From CAZGTQ01 sp964528575 (GTDB taxonomy: Bacteria; Planctomycetota; UBA1135; GCA-002686595): a DNA stretch of 5,654 nucleotides. Below the pieces are notes generated by a model that ran no database searches, was not told where the DNA came from, and worked only from the letters and a program-made list of their open reading frames with translations. The number at the start of each line of letters is the position of its first letter. Position 1 is the first letter of the stretch. Where the stretch lies: positions 1-5,654 of the forward strand of contig CAZGTQ010000377.1 of NCBI GenBank assembly GCA_964528575.1, given 5' to 3'. Of this stretch, positions 5,453 through 5,654 are shown piece by piece. Both the position numbers and the translations under genes were made by a program.

Positions 5453-5654
5453 GTGCCCGTGGCCCTCGTCCCCCTCCTCGCGCTCGGCGACCTCTCGCCC
5501 GCCGCGCTGCTCGGCGGCGCCGGAGCGCTCGTCCTCGCGGCGATCGCGCTCGTGCTCTGGCGCGGCCGCGGCACGCCGGCGGCGACGTTGGCTCCGCGCG
5601 GATCCGGCGGGACCGCGGGTCGCGGCGCCGCGGACGCGCGCCCGCCGCGGCCGC
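5453..5654 (+). CDS. Probable membrane-anchored protein, 3' end missing
   Basis: A GTG at 5453, 16 bases after the previous stop, opens a frame that stays open to the window edge for 67 codons. A second in-frame GTG at 5459 is an alternative start. Residues 1-10 are hydrophobic and residues about 17-36 form a strong membrane helix (LLGGAGALVLAAIALVLW), followed by RGRG and then an Ala/Gly/Pro/Arg-rich region typical of a cytoplasmic linker. This suggests an N-out, C-in membrane protein. No Shine-Dalgarno sequence is seen. The close spacing and same strand suggest an operon with the vWA lipoprotein. The functional domain would lie beyond the window, so no family can be named. Confidence 0.5.
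   Translation, partial: MPVALVPLLALGDLSPAALLGGAGALVLAAIALVLWRGRGTPAATLAPRGSGGTAGRGAADARPPRP

Noticed and set aside
3211..5574. 787-codon open frame on the minus strand, antisense to the vWA lipoprotein
   Set aside because: Its composition is Arg/Ala/Val/Asp/Leu-rich with monotonous repeats, it has no recognisable domain, and it mirrors the codon bias of the GC-rich + strand gene. Long antisense frames are expected at this GC content.

Overview
This is a strongly GC-rich window in which every supportable gene is on the + strand. It looks like the chromosome of an uncultured or little-studied Planctomycetota bacterium. The clues are large secreted beta-propeller (FG-GAP) proteins with a characteristic small C-terminal domain, genes that mostly lack a Shine-Dalgarno sequence, high GC, and a lipid-anchored von Willebrand A protein. 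The phylum is inferred from gene style, not from a marker gene; Myxococcota or another high-GC phylum is the main alternative.

Layout: (1) 1-1206 is the 3' part of a secreted FG-GAP repeat protein with five repeats visible, ending in a C-terminal domain. (2) 1207-1300 is a gap with a 9-bp perfect inverted repeat. (3) 1301-2062 encodes an exported 253-aa protein with an Ig-like/BsuPI-like N-terminal half and a C-terminal half that aligns by eye with the end of the FG-GAP protein; its stop codon sits in a 15-bp tandem duplication. (4) 2063-2245 is a gap dominated by three consecutive GC-rich palindromic units (2137-2235). (5) 2246-3010 encodes heme-copper oxidase subunit III with a long hydrophilic Gly/Asp-rich N-terminal extension. 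(6) 3010-3120 encodes a 36-aa single-span membrane protein that overlaps the oxidase gene by one base. (7) 3121-3321 is a gap with a -10-like hexamer, an imperfect inverted repeat and the only clear Shine-Dalgarno sequence of the window. (8) 3322-5436 encodes a 704-aa lipoprotein with an SH3-like segment and a von Willebrand A domain. (9) From about 5453 to the window end there is the start of a probable membrane-anchored protein, cut by the window edge.

How the genes relate: the first two genes are probably exported proteins sharing a module that may serve sorting or surface attachment. The subunit III gene and its tiny partner form a tight translationally coupled pair, but no subunit I or II gene is visible, so the pair is detached from the usual cox cluster as far as this window shows. 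The vWA lipoprotein resembles the non-kinase part of PpkA-type proteins and is probably co-transcribed with the gene that begins 16 bases after it. No RNA gene, CRISPR array, insertion sequence or complete mobile element was seen.
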